From Impatiens glandulifera (lineage: Eukaryota; Streptophyta; Magnoliopsida; Ericales; Balsaminaceae): a stretch of DNA of 64,000 nt. Positions 63,501 through 64,000 of the stretch are shown in pieces (positions within the stretch are counted from its first letter, which is position 1; each line of letters starts with the position of its first letter). The stretch spans positions 22,044,616-22,108,615 of the forward strand of contig NC_061864.1 in the NCBI RefSeq assembly GCF_907164915.1. Reading direction: 5' to 3'. A model generated the notes under the pieces. That model made no database searches and had not been told where the DNA came from. It was given only the letters and a program-made list of their open reading frames with translations. Position numbers and translations under genes: made by a program.

Positions 63501-64000
63501 AAAAATTAATTGAATTTAAACTTGTTAAGTTAATTTTAAACAATGATATAATTTCTTAGGTGAAATTAAATAAATATTTATATTCTAAAAAAATTAAGTA
63601 TTTCCAATAAAATGACTAAGAATTTTTTTGATTCATTTTCACATAAAATATTAATTTAATTTAATTCAATTATACGTTTATAATAAATACCGAAAAAAAT
63701 TACTCAAAATATAATTCCAAAAATCATTAATAATATACAGACACATGACCAGTACTTCCAAGTACATTGAACATTATAAATATATTTTAATTAATTTATG
63801 TGGTCTCTCTCTTTGTATTTTGTACATGCAAATTGAGGAACAACATGTGAGAGAGGTTAGGATGTCACATGCATGTATTTTTTTATTTTTTATTTAATAA
63901 ATATTATATTTCAATGGACAAGGTATGGCTGGGTACTGTCCATTGTCTATGTATATTTGCATGTTAGTTGTATTTTTTTTTATAAAGATAAGAGTAAAAT
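60576..64000. other. AT-rich spacer, nothing recognised
   Basis: Only low-complexity DNA is seen, with a repeated 'gaatattagttatatatttaatta' motif between 61,300 and 61,640 and a small GC-rich 'ggagggcagtgccctct' at about 61,212 that could be a transposon end. The open frame at 62465-62653 has no family features. The right edge of the window cuts ordinary intergenic DNA. Confidence 0.45.

Noticed and set aside
1..64000. CRISPR array, bacterial operons or phage-like systems
   Set aside because: Introns, miR166 site, plant transposon families and base composition show a plant nuclear genome; the repeats present are transposon arrays and minisatellites without spacer structure.

Overview
This is a window of AT-rich plant nuclear DNA, almost certainly from a eudicot. 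The evidence is three conserved plant genes with normal spliced or single-exon structures (an HD-ZIP III homeodomain gene with its miR166 site, a class I GATA factor and a DUF761 protein), set in long non-coding AT-rich DNA with plant transposon families: a Mutator-like (MULE) element with FAR1/SWIM transposase and Ulp1-like gene, hAT, an LTR retrotransposon and a probable pararetrovirus relic. I cannot name the species.

Positions 1-12,540 form a MULE-type complex. It has arrays of subterminal repeats at both ends in inverted orientation and a third array in the middle. All three arrays, and the gaps between genes, carry a 16-bp palindrome (GCGAA-N6-TTCGC), with 14 exact copies and none seen elsewhere in the window. 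Inside are a broken Ulp1-like peptidase gene (+), a FAR1/SWIM transposase with one frameshift (-) whose 3' end is duplicated as a foldback, and a BARD1/BRCA1-like tandem-BRCT gene that keeps its introns (-). This complex is the best candidate for something undescribed.

Positions 12,541-31,570 are repeat-rich and almost gene-free. They hold two inverted copies of a degraded hAT element flanking a roughly 3-kb, extremely AT-rich degenerate array, a decayed zinc-knuckle (capsid/Gag-like) fragment, a locally GC-richer segment with a CGGTC-rich minisatellite, and a tandem repeat family with tRNA-like A and B boxes. The intact single-exon DUF761 gene lies at 29,587-30,147 (-).

Positions 31,570-34,330 are a complex minisatellite with strong G-over-C strand bias. 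Positions 36,938-41,614 (-) hold an intact 18-exon ATHB8-type HD-ZIP III gene encoding 835 aa; its miR166 site is split across an exon junction. Positions 42,500-53,700 are mostly non-coding, with a diverged direct duplication and some transposon-end-like sequence. Positions 53,814-54,895 (+) hold an intact two-exon class I GATA factor of 304 aa. Positions 56,818-60,575 are a non-autonomous LTR retrotransposon on the minus strand, and the rest is AT-rich with nothing recognisable.

The host genes are independent transcription units. ATHB8-type factors and GATA factors both act in nucleus-based developmental regulation, but nothing here shows that they work together.
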